Of a stretch of 64,000 nt of DNA, positions 46,753-57,041 are shown piece by piece. The notes beneath the pieces were generated by a model, which did no database searches, was not told the DNA's origin, and saw nothing but the letters and a program-made list of their open reading frames with translations. The first letter of the stretch is position 1, and each line of letters starts with the position of its first letter. Origin of the DNA: Porodaedalea pini (Eukaryota; Basidiomycota; Agaricomycetes; Hymenochaetales; Hymenochaetaceae). The position numbers and the translations under genes were made by a program. The stretch spans positions 248,001-312,000 of the forward strand of contig NBAY01000014.1 of assembly GCA_002794775.1 (NCBI GenBank), in the 5' to 3' direction.

Positions 46753-47390
46753 ATGTCCAGCACTCCTCAGTGGCGCATTGCCGTTGGGTGTGATGTACGT
46801 CTCCCTTCTCACTCTCCTTTGCGTCGTTATTAACGTATACCCTGAATCGTCGTCATGTAGGATGCTGGTGTACAGTATAAAGAAAAGATCATAGCCGACC
46901 TAAATGCAGACCCGCGCGTAACGGAGGTCATCGACGTTGGTGTTAACGCTACGGAGGACAAGACAGCCTACCCGCACGTCGCCGTCGCCGCCGCAAAAAA
47001 GATAGCAGACGGGTTTGCTGACCGCGCACTCCTCATCTGCGGTACCGGGCTCGGTACGTCCCTCTCTCCTCTTCGTCTAACGTTTCACACATATTTTAAT
47101 CACTTTAATAATCCCAATGGGATTGTGGAACTAAGTCAGGCGTCGCCATTGCCGCGAACAAAGTTCCAGGTGTGCGTGCAGTGACGGCACACGACAGCTT
47201 TAGTGTCGAGCGGGCGGTGCTCTCGAACAACGCACAGGTGCTCTGCATGGGCCAGCGCGTCGTCGGCATTGAGCTCGCGCGCCGCCTCGCGAAGGAATGG
47301 CTAGGTTACGTCTTCGATACTACATCGGCCAGTGCGGCGAAAGTCGATGCGATTGGACAGTATGAGGGCCTGCCTGGGTCATATTCTTAG
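46753..47390 (+). CDS. RpiB/LacAB-type sugar-phosphate isomerase
   Basis: Three exons (46753-46794, 46861-47053, 47140-47390) give a 161-residue protein, the normal length of this family. Key parts are [17 protein letters not shown] at the start, [17 protein letters not shown], and the phosphate/catalytic loop [19 protein letters not shown] with its Cys. [20 protein letters not shown] and [13 protein letters not shown] follow. RpiB enzymes interconvert aldose and ketose phosphates (ribose-5P/ribulose-5P), and members in bacteria and Yarrowia act on erythrulose-4-phosphate. RpiB is unusual as the sole pentose isomerase in fungi. Together with the adjacent DAK-type kinase a tetrose-phosphate role is attractive but unproven. 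It is cytosolic and shares its promoter with the transporter. Confidence 0.9.
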
Positions 47391-48284
47391 AACTGGAGTA
47401 GGATGCAATTCATGCAAGGCGATTGAGATCCACGGACGGAGGATGACGACGATATAAAATCTAAATGTACTTATTGTACTTATGCTATTGTACACATCCA
47501 GCTGCTTTACATTTTCGTCACTTTCGTGAGCAGGGACTCCTATGAGCTACTCGCATAGACCCGCCCCGGCTTTCTCCCCTTCTCTCTCTTCCGGACTGCG
47601 GCTCGGAGGGAATCTGAATGGTTCAAATACCCTTTATCCTTACCCCGCATTCCAATTCGCTCGCATCGTGCCTAAAGCTATTCCACCCCGTACCGGTGCT
47701 TCCGATTCCTCATCCCGATCAGCCATCCTGCATCTCAACTTTGGTCACAATCAATTCTATTCCGCCACCGGACCGGACCGGACCTGCATACCTGTGCTGT
47801 CTAGTTCTGTACTGTAACGTGTAACGGACGATTGCATAGCTAAAACACTTGTTGCCGAGTTTGAGGCTGAAAATAAGCCTATTGATCCCAAATAAGATAT
47901 TTTTTGTCAGCCGGAATGTCGATCCGGCTCTCCGTTGCTATCTTTGAACCTTCTCTACCTGTAACACACTACAAGCCGGTTGCCTCAGTACAGAACTGGA
48001 CAGTATGCCTCCTAAGTCCTCAACGCCAAGCCCGCGGAGGAAAGTAACATCATTAAACATGCGCGACGCACTTCCGAGCTCCGAAGTCCTGTGGATCTGT
48101 CAGAGGCCGCCGGGACGATCTTATGAGCTTCGAGCGCAAGGTATTGACAATGAAAGCAGAGCGAACTAGACTTCGATTTTATTTTTATTTTTATTTAAAG
48201 GATACATTTAATTCATAATTTCCAAACCTACCAATACGCGTCAGCTCTGTAACCTCTATACTAGATCAAAGTAATCATCCACCT
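47391..48284. other. Intergenic region between isomerase and aldolase 3' ends
   Basis: This stretch lies between two convergent genes. It contains a short ATTTTT repeat near 48178-48198 and no credible coding sequence; the open frames at 47542-47824 show no motif. Confidence 0.45.
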
Positions 48285-49398
48285 TCATGCCTTCCCCGTC
48301 GACTCAAACAGATCAAAGAAGCGTTCGCACACCGCTGCGAAGACCTCCGTGCTTTCCTCTACCGCGTCAGGGAATGGCTTGCTCTGCAGGCCTACGGCGA
48401 GCGCCTTCACGTACGGATCGCGGGCCCAGCTGTTCACGTTAATTTTGCTCACGCCGTTCGCTATGCACTCCTTGAAGAGCGCATCTGGGAGCTCGTCTGT
48501 CCCGTGCAAGCATAGCGGAACGCTGCCGTTGAAGCGCAAGCGAAGATCCTTTAGGCTAGAGATAATGCCTCGTTAGTAGGAAAGTGACAGATGAAAATAA
48601 ATCGAGGCATCACGCACATCTCTTGACGGAAGTTTGGCGGGCTAAGGTACGATCCGTGCAAGTTGCCAATGCTCGGCGAGAGGATGGCCGCACCCGTCTG
48701 TGCCATGAACGTCTGCGCCTTCGCCGGGTTCGTGAGCTTCGCGTCTGAGATCATGCGTAAGCCTGCCTCGCCGCCCTCGAGCCTTCCGAGCTCAACCTCG
48801 ACCGCGACGCCGGCCTTCGCGGCCCGCTCGACGTGGGGGCGAGCGAGTGCAATGTTCTCTTCGTCCGTCTGTTTTATAGATAAGTATGTCAGGAGGGGGG
48901 AAACGCCGCGGGGGGAGAGGGGGGGGGGGAAGACGCACATCGGCATGACTTGCATCGACCATGATGCTGTCGAACGCGATACCCTGCTCTGCGAGACTGA
49001 GCGCAAGCTCGATGTGCTCCGGGTCGGTCGCATGGTCAAGGTGGACAGAAATGGGAACGGACGCCTGATGTGCGCTATCGACAGATACAAATCAGAAACA
49101 TACATCCTGAGGATAGACTGAGAAGCCCACGCATTGAGACAGAACTGGAGAAAGGGCCCGCCGCCGTATGCGAGGGTGACAGGGAAGAGCTGGAGGATGG
49201 CGGGACTCCTCTTACGCTCGGCAGCTCGGATAAGGCCGATGACAGAGTGCGCATCGTAGCTGTCGATTGGATGTCAATAAAGTACGCCTTCAAGCAGAAT
49301 ACAAAGGTGATAACGTACCAAGCCTGAGCGAGGATGCCGTACTTGCCCGCCTCGGCGTCGCGGAGGATGGCGAGTGTAAGGTTGTTCTCGAGTGCCAT
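48285..49398 (-). CDS. Class II (ketose-bisphosphate) aldolase-like protein
   Basis: Exons give MALENNLTLAILRDAEAGKY, then YDAHSVIGLIRAAERKRSPA, SVPISVHLDHATD and SIMVDASHAD. VAVEVELGRLEGGEAG, SPSIGNLHGSY and PLCLHGTDELPD follow, then VSKINVNSWARDPY and a helical C-terminus ending at 48285. The HLDHA histidine, the ExE motif, NLHG and CLHG are the zinc-site and phosphate-site landmarks of class II fructose-bisphosphate, tagatose-bisphosphate and related aldolases. The usual GGSG after the last His is changed to GTDE, so the substrate probably differs from fructose bisphosphate. It would cleave a ketose phosphate to a triose phosphate plus an aldehyde. It is divergent from the dehydrogenase gene. 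The third intron is strikingly C-rich on the sense strand. Confidence 0.82.
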
Positions 49399-50034
49399 GG
49401 TGGTAGAGTAGAGGGGGCGGTTCTATAATCCCAGAATAAATTCAATTTGTTCTTATTTTATCGAATTCGAGTCTGAATCGAGGCATAAATTCACCTGCCG
49501 GGAGCATAGGACAGCGTAGTGGGAGGTGGCTGTGCATCCCGGAAAGAAAGTTACGGCTCGGGCAGAAGTATCGCACGTGAGTCCCTTCGAGTTCGCTCCT
49601 TTCGGAGATGCCAGTGTCCCTGACTCACAGCTGTGAGCACTCAAGTCAAGACTCAAAGGAATGGTATGGCCGCGATTAACATCAGAATGACGACTATGGC
49701 TATGAAGATATGACATGGCTAAATGAAGCACGACGCTTGCAGCCGGGTAGACCGGCCGCAAAAGACGACAAGCCGGGAAAGAGGATCGGAGAAGGAGGTG
49801 AACGGATCGGTTTTGAACTTTCCGCCGGAAAGTTGACATCGATGCCGAGATATATTGTGGACTTAGTCTCTTTTGAGTTTGTCCTATCTTGCAATCCTAA
49901 CGGTCGTGTGTACCGCACTGACATATTTAAGCAGGGCTTCAAACCTTGTGATACATCCAATCCCCCCCTCCATTCGCCGCCCCTCCCGCCTCTGGCCCGC
50001 ACCCAACATCCATCCCCTCCGAATTTAGTTCACA
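49399..50034. promoter_or_regulatory. Divergent promoter of aldolase and dehydrogenase genes
   Basis: About 640 bp between start codons. It carries two GGATCGG strings (near 49782 and 49804, the second as CGGATCGG) and the palindrome listed next. C-runs near 49965-49985 lie just upstream of the dehydrogenase start, as is common in fungal promoters. Confidence 0.55.
49816..49834. promoter_or_regulatory. Palindrome AACTTTCC-GCC-GGAAAGTT
   Basis: Perfect 8-bp arms with a 3-bp centre, giving adjacent CCG/CGG triplets. This is a candidate binding site in the divergent promoter; the role is inferred. Confidence 0.4.
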
Positions 50035-51122
50035 ATGCCCTCCGAAAAGTCTGTTGTGCTTATTACTGGTGCCGCTGGCTGGCTGGGTACTGTCCTCGCA
50101 CAGGAGCTTCTGGCCGACTCCAGGACACCTAACTTGCACCTCATCCTCGCCGACATCGTCGAGCCCAAGGCTCCCATTGGTGCCAAAGCTGTTACCATCA
50201 AGGTGGACCTCACCGAGAAGGGGACCGTCGAACAGCTCTTTGAGACCGAGTTCGGCGTACCCGACACCATCTATGCACTCCACGGCATCATGTCGCGCGG
50301 TTCCGAAGACAACTTTGACCTCGGTCTCAAGGTATGTTTCGGCTCCTAGACTATTCTGTGAGACATCTGTCTCAACTGACCATAACCTCTGGTCGACAGG
50401 TTAACATCGACTCGATCCGCCTCTTGCTTGACGCCGCGCGCCATCGAGGTGCAGCCACAGGACGCCAAATCAAATTCATCTTCTCCTCCTCGCTCGCCGT
50501 CTACGGCGGGCAGTTACCTGAGGTCGTCACACCCTCAACTATCGCAACACCTGAGGGTGCATATGGCATGGGAAAGCTCACCTCCGAGCTGCTCGTGAAC
50601 GAGTACACGCGGCGCGGCTTCATCGACGGACGCATCATTCGGCTCCCGACCATCGTCGTCAGGCCGGGTGTGCCTGTCGCCGCAACGTCCTCGTTCATGT
50701 CGGGCATAATCCGCGAGCCACTCCAGGGCCGCGAGGCCGTCTGTCCTGTCGGCTCGTCGCTCGACTCACCGGAGCTCGAACTTGCTGCCTGGCTTGCGTC
50801 CCCAGAGACGACGATCAAGAACTTCATTCAGGCGAAGCACGTCCCCGCGGAGAAGTTCCTCCCACATACGCGCGTCGTCTGTCTGCCTGGCTTCACTGCA
50901 ACTGTGCGTGAAGAGCTAGAGGCACTGGAAAAGGTCGCCGGCCCCGAAGCGCTCAAGCTTGTAAAGTTCGAGGACAACCCGACGAACCGTCGCATTGTTA
51001 GCTCCTGGCCTGCACGATTTGACAACACGTACCCGCTCAGTCTTGGCTTCGTTGAGGACGAGGGAGGGATGGTTCCCATTGTCGAGCAGTTCAAGCGGGA
51101 CGTCGAGGCTGGCAAGGTATAG
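50035..51122 (+). CDS. DenD-like NAD-dependent D-erythronate dehydrogenase (SDR epimerase fold)
   Basis: Two exons (50035-50331 and 50400-51122) give 339 residues. A Rossmann start, VLITGAAGWLGTVLAQELL (GxxGxxG), is followed by ILADI and by YALHGIMSRGSEDNFDLGLK. VNIDSIRLLLDAARHRG and FIFSSSLAVYGGQLPE come next. YGMGKLTSELLVNEY holds the catalytic YxxxK, then RIIRLPTIVVRPG and SSFMSGIIREPLQG. The DFDLG and SGIIREPL-CPV segments are those I associate with bacterial DenD (D-erythronate dehydrogenase) rather than UDP-sugar epimerases. DenD oxidises D-erythronate with NAD to 2-oxo-tetronate. Bacterial DenD works with OtnK/OtnI/OtnC, none of which is in this window. Activity here is inferred from family resemblance. 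Confidence 0.85.
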
Positions 51123-51165
51123 CCTACCCTGAGACTTATAGAGAAACGTGGTTACGCCTGCAATA
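51123..51165. other. 3' flank of the dehydrogenase gene
   Basis: Short spacer ending in the TA dinucleotide that flanks the outer MITE. Confidence 0.4.
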
Positions 51166-52245
51166 CAGTGAGTGACCCAAAAACTGTTGCAATGTTTTGT
51201 GATTTTCGAGCGTTTTGCTCATATCTCTTTAATTATGGTAGCTACCGTAAAGCTAGAAATATATCCGACAGCTGTACATCTCTGCATTCGAACGAGTTAT
51301 GAAGCACTGACACGGACTAGCGTTGCAACAGTTTTTTTGGCTGGGAAAACCAGAATAGAAACTTCTCGATAAATCTATCTAATCTAGGTCTTCTTTTTTC
51401 TTTCTTTCTTTGCAAACTCTCATAGTGGTAGCATTGTGAACTAAAGTCAGCAATCATGAATTTCAAGAGGATTGGTTAAGAAGGGCTTGTACATACAGTG
51501 AGACAACCGGGTTTCTGGTGATTTGGCCCAGGAAGGCCATCTTGGTCACTAAATGTTCTGTAGAAAATCAGTCACCAGACAGATTCTCTTGAAACTTTAT
51601 ATGCACTGTTCTATAGTGTATTCTTACATACTTCAAGTTTATTGAGGCTTTTAGGTCAGTAACAAATACCAATAGTGTCCCTTCAATCATTTTCCCACCA
51701 ATTTTGGCTCTAATCTGGGCTTTTTGAGAATATATTTATCTTGAGCACCTCAAACAGCTTCATGAAACTTATTTATGCCCTAGTATACTAGGAAACAGTG
51801 TATATGAAGTTTGAAGAGAATCCGGTCAGTGGTTTGATTTTCTACAGAACATTTAGCGGCCAAGATGGCCTTCCTGGGCCAAATCACCAGAAACCCGATT
51901 GTCTCACTGTATGTACAAGCCCTTCTTAACCAATCCTCTTTAGTTCACAATGCTACCGCTATGAGAGTTTGCAAAGAAAAAAAAAAGAAGACCTAGATTA
52001 GATAGATTTATCAAGAAGTTTCTATTCTGGGTTTCCCAGCCAAAAAACTGTTGCAACGCTAGTCCGTGTCAGTGCTTCACAACTCCGTCCGTTTTTTTGA
52101 TCACGCTACAGATCATATATTATTCGAAGGCATAGATGCGCAGCTTTCCCAATGTATTTCTAGTTCTACGGTAGCTGCCATAGTAGTGAAGATACAAGCA
52201 AGACACTCGAAAATCACAAGACATTGCAACAGTTTTGAGTCATTG
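51166..52245. mobile_element. Foldback Tc1/mariner-type MITE (outer element)
   Basis: Left arm 51166-51493 and right arm 51912-52245 are inverted copies of each other with few mismatches (shared CTGTTGCAATG, TGTGATTTTCGAG, AGACCTAGATTAGATAGATT and others). The ends are CAGTGA/CAATGA next to TA dinucleotides on both sides, the Tc1/mariner signature. Without the inner insertion the centre reads TTGTACATATGTACAA, so the element is almost one perfect palindrome. There is no coding capacity. It lies between two convergent genes. Confidence 0.85.
51496..51909. mobile_element. Second mariner-type MITE nested in the palindrome centre
   Basis: A 414-bp element with ends CAGTGAGACAA..GGGTTTCTGG, inverted at the right end. 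Terminal inverted repeats exceed 100 bp (they include GATTTGGCCCAGGAAGGCCA). It is flanked by TA at 51494-51495 and 51910-51911. The TA target is the exact centre of the outer palindrome. It has no coding capacity. Confidence 0.85.
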
Positions 52246-52395
52246 TATATCCAAGTAGCCTATATATCTGTCACGTATCCTTTCTTTACTCTGTATCTGG
52301 GAATATCGCTTTCTCGTCATGAGTAATTTTAAAAAAAAATTCTACAGCATAAATTCTGTGTTCACGGTGAGTATTACGAAATCGACGTAAATCCT
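52246..52395. other. 3' flank of the inositol oxygenase gene
   Basis: Short spacer with A-runs; no feature is supported. Confidence 0.4.
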
Positions 52396-53839
52396 TCACC
52401 ACTTGATGGTCTCTGGGAAGAACTTCGCAATTAGGCCCTCGTAGTACGGACGCAGCTCAGCCGCATTAACGGGCGCATCATCGCTCTTGCTGTACAGGTC
52501 ATACGGATTAAACGCCTTTACCGCCGCGAGAAGCTTCTCATCGTTAGCGTTCGTCAAGTGGGAATATGCACCTTCACGGTGCCACCTGTTTATCTGATCA
52601 AGACGCCCGTCGGAAGGATAACGGACTGCGGTACTCACGGATAGAAGCTATGGTACCGGATCATCGCGAGACCTTCCTCAGGAAGAGAACTTTGTTCCTT
52701 CATGATGTGGTACATGTACTATTCGGCATCTTAGCACTTCGATCGAATATATTACATCCTGCTAGAACGTAATGTACTTACTTCGTCGTGCCCCCACGAG
52801 ATCATGACGTTGTCAAGTCCGCAGTGCGGCTCGTAGATTCCATACTCGGTGGAGTAGACAGGATCGTGCGCGTCAGGGTTATTGGCAAAGGTTTCTGGGT
52901 AAACATTCTTTTCGGAGAAGGCGCAGCCGACAACGAATGTGTCCTGTACGATATATGGTTAATTGCCAGTTGAGGACTACAGAAGGCCAAGGAGAAACAT
53001 ACGCCAACGACATCCCATTGGCCTCTACAAGAGCATGTCATTAGCTGTGCATCTGTTCAACAGAAGCAGAGAAGGACAAAAACGCACTCAGACCCGAAGA
53101 AGTAAAGTAGCTTCCCAAGATCATGTACCAGCCCAACGGTCTGTCTCGTGCAGTCAGTCCCACGTTACTCTTCGAATTGACCTCTATAAACGTACCTGCA
53201 TCCACTCGGGCTTGCCGTCCTGACGTATAGCCTCTGCAGTCTGAAGGGCATGCTCGATTTGATTGAGGCTGATCTGCAAAACAGAGCAACACGATGTTTA
53301 ACTTGGTCAGTAAAAGGTGGAGGTCCGAGAAACGTACATCTGGGTCAGATGCGTCGATGAGTGTGTCAAGCTTCTCCATGGCCTCCCAAATGCCTTAAGC
53401 AATATAGTTTCAGTTCCCTGCGGCAAAATGTCGAGGAAAAGTGGATTCAAAAACACACCCATCTCCGCTCGCACGTTCTTACGGAACTCCACTCGTCGCT
53501 TGATGTTGAACTCGACTGTCTGATTCTCTGAATGGACTCACATTCATCCATTGTCTCGGTTAGTCAGGCTTGATGTACGCACCATGCTGGTCCTTATAAA
53601 GCTGCTTCACGCGCTCACTCGCGTCCTCAAACCTCCGGAACTGTGCCTTGTCCTTCTCAGCATCGAAAGTGGAGCCGTCATTCCACTGACGCGTCTTGAG
53701 CTTGTTGACTGCGTAGACATTGGTTAGAGCGTTCGTTCTAAACCTCACGTCGTGTATGTCTAAACACACTTTCGTCGACAGCGTCCGAAGTCTCCTCGAA
53801 AGCGCGTCCGTCCTTGAAGTTCGCAATGGTCGCAGGCAT
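52396..53839 (-). CDS. myo-inositol oxygenase
   Basis: Many short exons from [14 protein letters not shown] to the stop at 52396-52398. Diagnostic segments in order are [54 protein letters not shown], a diiron-site [49 protein letters not shown] followed by GHDEY, and [30 protein letters not shown] and a C-terminal [12 protein letters not shown] follow. The HD residues, the later His in GHDEY and the His of RYHSFYPWH supply the iron ligands. The enzyme cleaves myo-inositol with O2 to D-glucuronate in the cytosol. Length (~310-320 residues) fits the family and no lesion is seen. It is convergent with the DenD-like gene across the MITE pair. Confidence 0.95.
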
Positions 53840-54568
53840 GGTCAGTGTTTAGTGTAAGAGGTGGATGATGGGGGCTTTGTAAGTCTGAGATACTGAGAGC
53901 AGGGAGCAAGGGGGGCAGCGATAGTTAAATACCAGGGCGGCTAAGGACGGATATAGCACTTCCTAGTGTGGAGTATGTCAGGTCTTCGCGCTCATCAGGA
54001 AAATGGGGTCCAGTTGGGTGAGCTGATTGGTATAGAGAAGAACACGACCGTCAGGTGCCACAGCGGTCAAGAGCTGCGAAGTTCGAACGGTCCGATGAGT
54101 CTAGCACGCGAATATTAATGTGGGGCTTGCACCATAGAGCCAGGGTAATGGACACAACACGTAGTGGAGGACCGTCTGTAGCCGTAGTTTGTTTCTCGCC
54201 CCCGGTCCGCCCGGCCCGCACCGGCCCGTCAGACTGGCAAACAGCAAGTACTAGTCCTTTGAGAGAAAGCGGCAATATTGATGGTAGACATCTCATGCTA
54301 AGGGGTCACGAAGCAAAATAACGGGTAGCGTGATGGACGTTATGTAGCTTTACATATAAAAAGAGTTAGAACAAAACTGCCGTGTCAAAGCCTCGAAGAC
54401 AGACAGCGTTTTCGGATCTGTAGTCAAACTGTTTGCTGAAAAAAGGAAATACTCCGAGAGCATTGCCCCTACTCGACAATGTTCTGATCAGAAAAAGTCC
54501 TCGTCTTGAAGATAGTTACTCTTTTGACTGACTAGTGGAGGCCGTCAAAACTTAGAACAGAGTTTTTC
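53840..54568. promoter_or_regulatory. Upstream region of the inositol oxygenase gene
   Basis: Contains CGGATCTG at 54413-54420, the same 8-mer as the right arm of the repeat in the transporter/isomerase promoter, and CGGATA near 53946. No gene is seen. Confidence 0.4.
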
Positions 54569-55660
54569 ATGATCAATTTTTTTTTCCGAACGTCCAAATT
54601 CAATATCAGATTCAGTACCATGTATCAGAAGCTTATTAGCAATATTAATGCAATTGAAAGCTCCTCTTGTCCTGCCTATGATTATAAGAACTTTGATCTC
54701 ACTTTAATTTCTTGCAATGGATTAATTCTCAAGGTCCATTTACTTATTCTCCAGCTCGGCTCAAGATTTTTTGAAATAATATGTCCTCGCTGCCCCCAAA
54801 GGACAAAACCAACTGGGAAGGCTTAGATGAGCATACAATACGTCTATCCGAAGACAACCAACTCGTAAAAGCGCTGTTAGACGTCGTGTATCCTGCAAGG
54901 CATCCACTAATTATACCTCCTCCGGATTCGCGATACAGCTCGCGGCTGCTAGTGAGAAGTACGATATGCCAGACGTTGACATTTTCGTGCGGAATGAAAT
55001 CTTGAAGCCGACGATACCAGGGAGTGTGTTAAAAGGCATACGTCCTCGCATGCAACACAGATGGATGGACGAGGCGCGTAGAGTCTCGAGCCGCACTCTC
55101 TCGAAATCGACCTTCGTCCCGATATAGCACGCCAACTGCTGAAAAGATTGGACGGCACCTACTTATTAAAGCTCCTTAACTTCCACCGAGAGCTCCAGGA
55201 ACTTGTCTTGTCGGCCATGGACACTGAGTGCAACACCCATCCGTTGCTGTTCAAATAGGTCGAAAACTCAGCTGGTTAGCGCTGACGACGAAAGATACCG
55301 TCGGCGCCGGTCGGTACATAGAGCACGACAAAGTGTTTCAGACTGCGCTCAAATACCATATATCGCGGGAGCTGGAGGGTAACGCAGAAGGAGACTTACT
55401 ACGGAGTTGGGAGTTTTGGGAGGCGGACAGTTTTCACGGTTGTGGGAAAACAAATGTCCAAGCTGTCGAAAAACGTTCTTCAAGAGGCACGACTTCATCT
55501 CAGAATTTGGGCGCATCCTGGACAACCTCCCCAAGTCTGTCGGATTTGATCAACCTGAAGAAGCAGCTTGCTCCCGACTTCTGTATTGTCGGTCTGGTCC
55601 TGAAGACGTCGTTGATACTTAGTGAGTATCATAGCCTCTCTCAGCTCGACCGACTAAAAT
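54569..55660 (+). pseudogene. BTB/POZ-domain gene relic
   Basis: The first frame gives a BTB start (YDYKNFDLTLISCNGLILKV, HLLILQLGSRFFE). After a frame change near 54780 it continues SSLPPKDKTNWEGLDEHTIR, LVKALLDVVYPARHPL, then in another frame QLAAASEKYDMPDVDIFVRN, later LLKLLNFHRELQELVLSAMD and HISRELEGNAEGDLL, and finally DFISEFGRILDNLP. This follows the order of the agaricomycete BTB proteins but needs several frameshifts and crosses stops (for example near 55255). Intact relatives use the BTB fold for protein-protein contacts. This copy is non-functional as it stands. Confidence 0.75.
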
Positions 55661-56095
55661 AATATGACTGGCTTAGCTCTGTAATCTCTAGTGTATCTTC
55701 AAGTCCGTGTCAACGACGGAAGGGCAGGTGAACTCCAAACGATTAAAAAGCGTAGTTTTTTGCTTATCAAAACACAAAGGTGTCTGTTTTTGTGTCAGAA
55801 GGAAAGAGGCGCCCAAGAGTTACAATCATTGGAAGATGGGAGTACGCAGTGAATAACCAACTTCGCTCGTGTTGATATGTGACGTTCCTTTAGAGCAAGA
55901 GAAGGCAGAACGTCGTTAGTCGAGACACGATTTGAGAGGTTCCTGATGATCCTGTCTGCGGCGTTTCTTGCACTCTGCATTGCGGTTACTCTCTAAGCTT
56001 ATAACAATCGCAATTGAAGGACAAATCGGTAACAAGATAAAAGTCGTAACCTTGTCTGTACAGCGGCGCAGCCTGTGTTACAACATAAATACCCC
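55661..56095. other. Intergenic region
   Basis: Between the BTB relic and the 3' end of the Vps68 gene. Nothing else is recognised. Confidence 0.4.
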
Positions 56096-56825
56096 TCAGA
56101 TGGACAGACTGTACTCGTAGTCGCTCGGTCCACTCTGCGCAATCCACAATAATACGGCAGAAAGCATGATGGCAATGTTCTGCGCCACGTTCGCATATCC
56201 ATAGTAGGTGAACTGCTCTGGAAACTTTGGGACGACGTATTTAAGCACCAATATCGTCTGTATCTCTTCCGTCAGAGACAACAACAGGGTGCGAGAAGAG
56301 AGGTAGGTAGTACTCACCACACTCCCAGCAAGCCCACCAGCCATGAGTGCAAAGCCAATAAAGAGGATAAGGCGCGCCCGCCACACGGCACGCGCATCTG
56401 CGTAGGCCTCCTCTCCCTTTATCCTGTCCTTGTCGATCATGTTCACAATGAGGAATCCGAGCACGGATAAAATTCCTGGCACCCAGTCGACAAACGAGAC
56501 ATGCACTGGTGCGGAGTCGTACGGCGCATCCGGCGGTGGGTGATAATGCGAAGAGAGAATCGCGGCATCAAGGAAGAGCCAGTGCGCAAAGGCGAACTGC
56601 ATTGATAAGAAGCAATAGTTTACGTAGTCCGACACGAGCCACACGGAAGACAATAGGACATCAGCTGCTGAGAATGTGAGAACGGAGGGACTCTGCTGAA
56701 CGTACCAGACCGCCTGCGATGTAGACGCCAATGGAACGTCTATACTTCCCCAGATGCAGGTCGAGATTGGGGAACGGATTGATGCAGACCCGCCTCGGGT
56801 CGTAGTTTGATCTGGGCAGTGACAT
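56096..56825 (-). CDS. VPS68: Vps68/TMEM50 (UPF0220) membrane protein
   Basis: Three exons. Exon 1 starts MSLPRSNYDPRRVCINPFPN and continues LDLHLGKYRRSIGVYIAGGL; the intron (GTACGT..TGCAG) joins to FAFAHWLFLDAAILSSHY. SFVDWVPGILSVLGFLIVNM, IDKDRI, LILFIGFALMAGGLAGSV and, after a second intron, KYVVPKFPEQFTYYGYANVA follow. The C-terminal AIMLSAVLLWIAQ ends in EYSLSI. There are four membrane segments and about 190 residues, all as in the family. Yeast Vps68 acts with Vps55 in endosome-to-vacuole sorting. This is an intact housekeeping gene amid decayed neighbours. Confidence 0.92.
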
Positions 56826-57041
56826 GGTGGTGTAAGTCAGGAAGGAACGTCGATGTCGAGGACAACTTTCGTTCGCAGCGACGCTGTCAACGCGCAGCGC
56901 CCCTTTCGGTATGTTCCGGATTTTTATTTAGGCAATCTTAATATCGCGTAACAGTCTTTCATTCGTGTCCTTTCACTACCGCCATCTGGCATTGCTCTGA
57001 GATTACACGAGTGGTCACTTCTGATGCACGCGTCACCTCGC

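Noticed and set aside
51172..52326. Small open frames at 51172-51372 and 52066-52326
   Set aside because: They lie in the arms of the MITE palindrome and are not genes.
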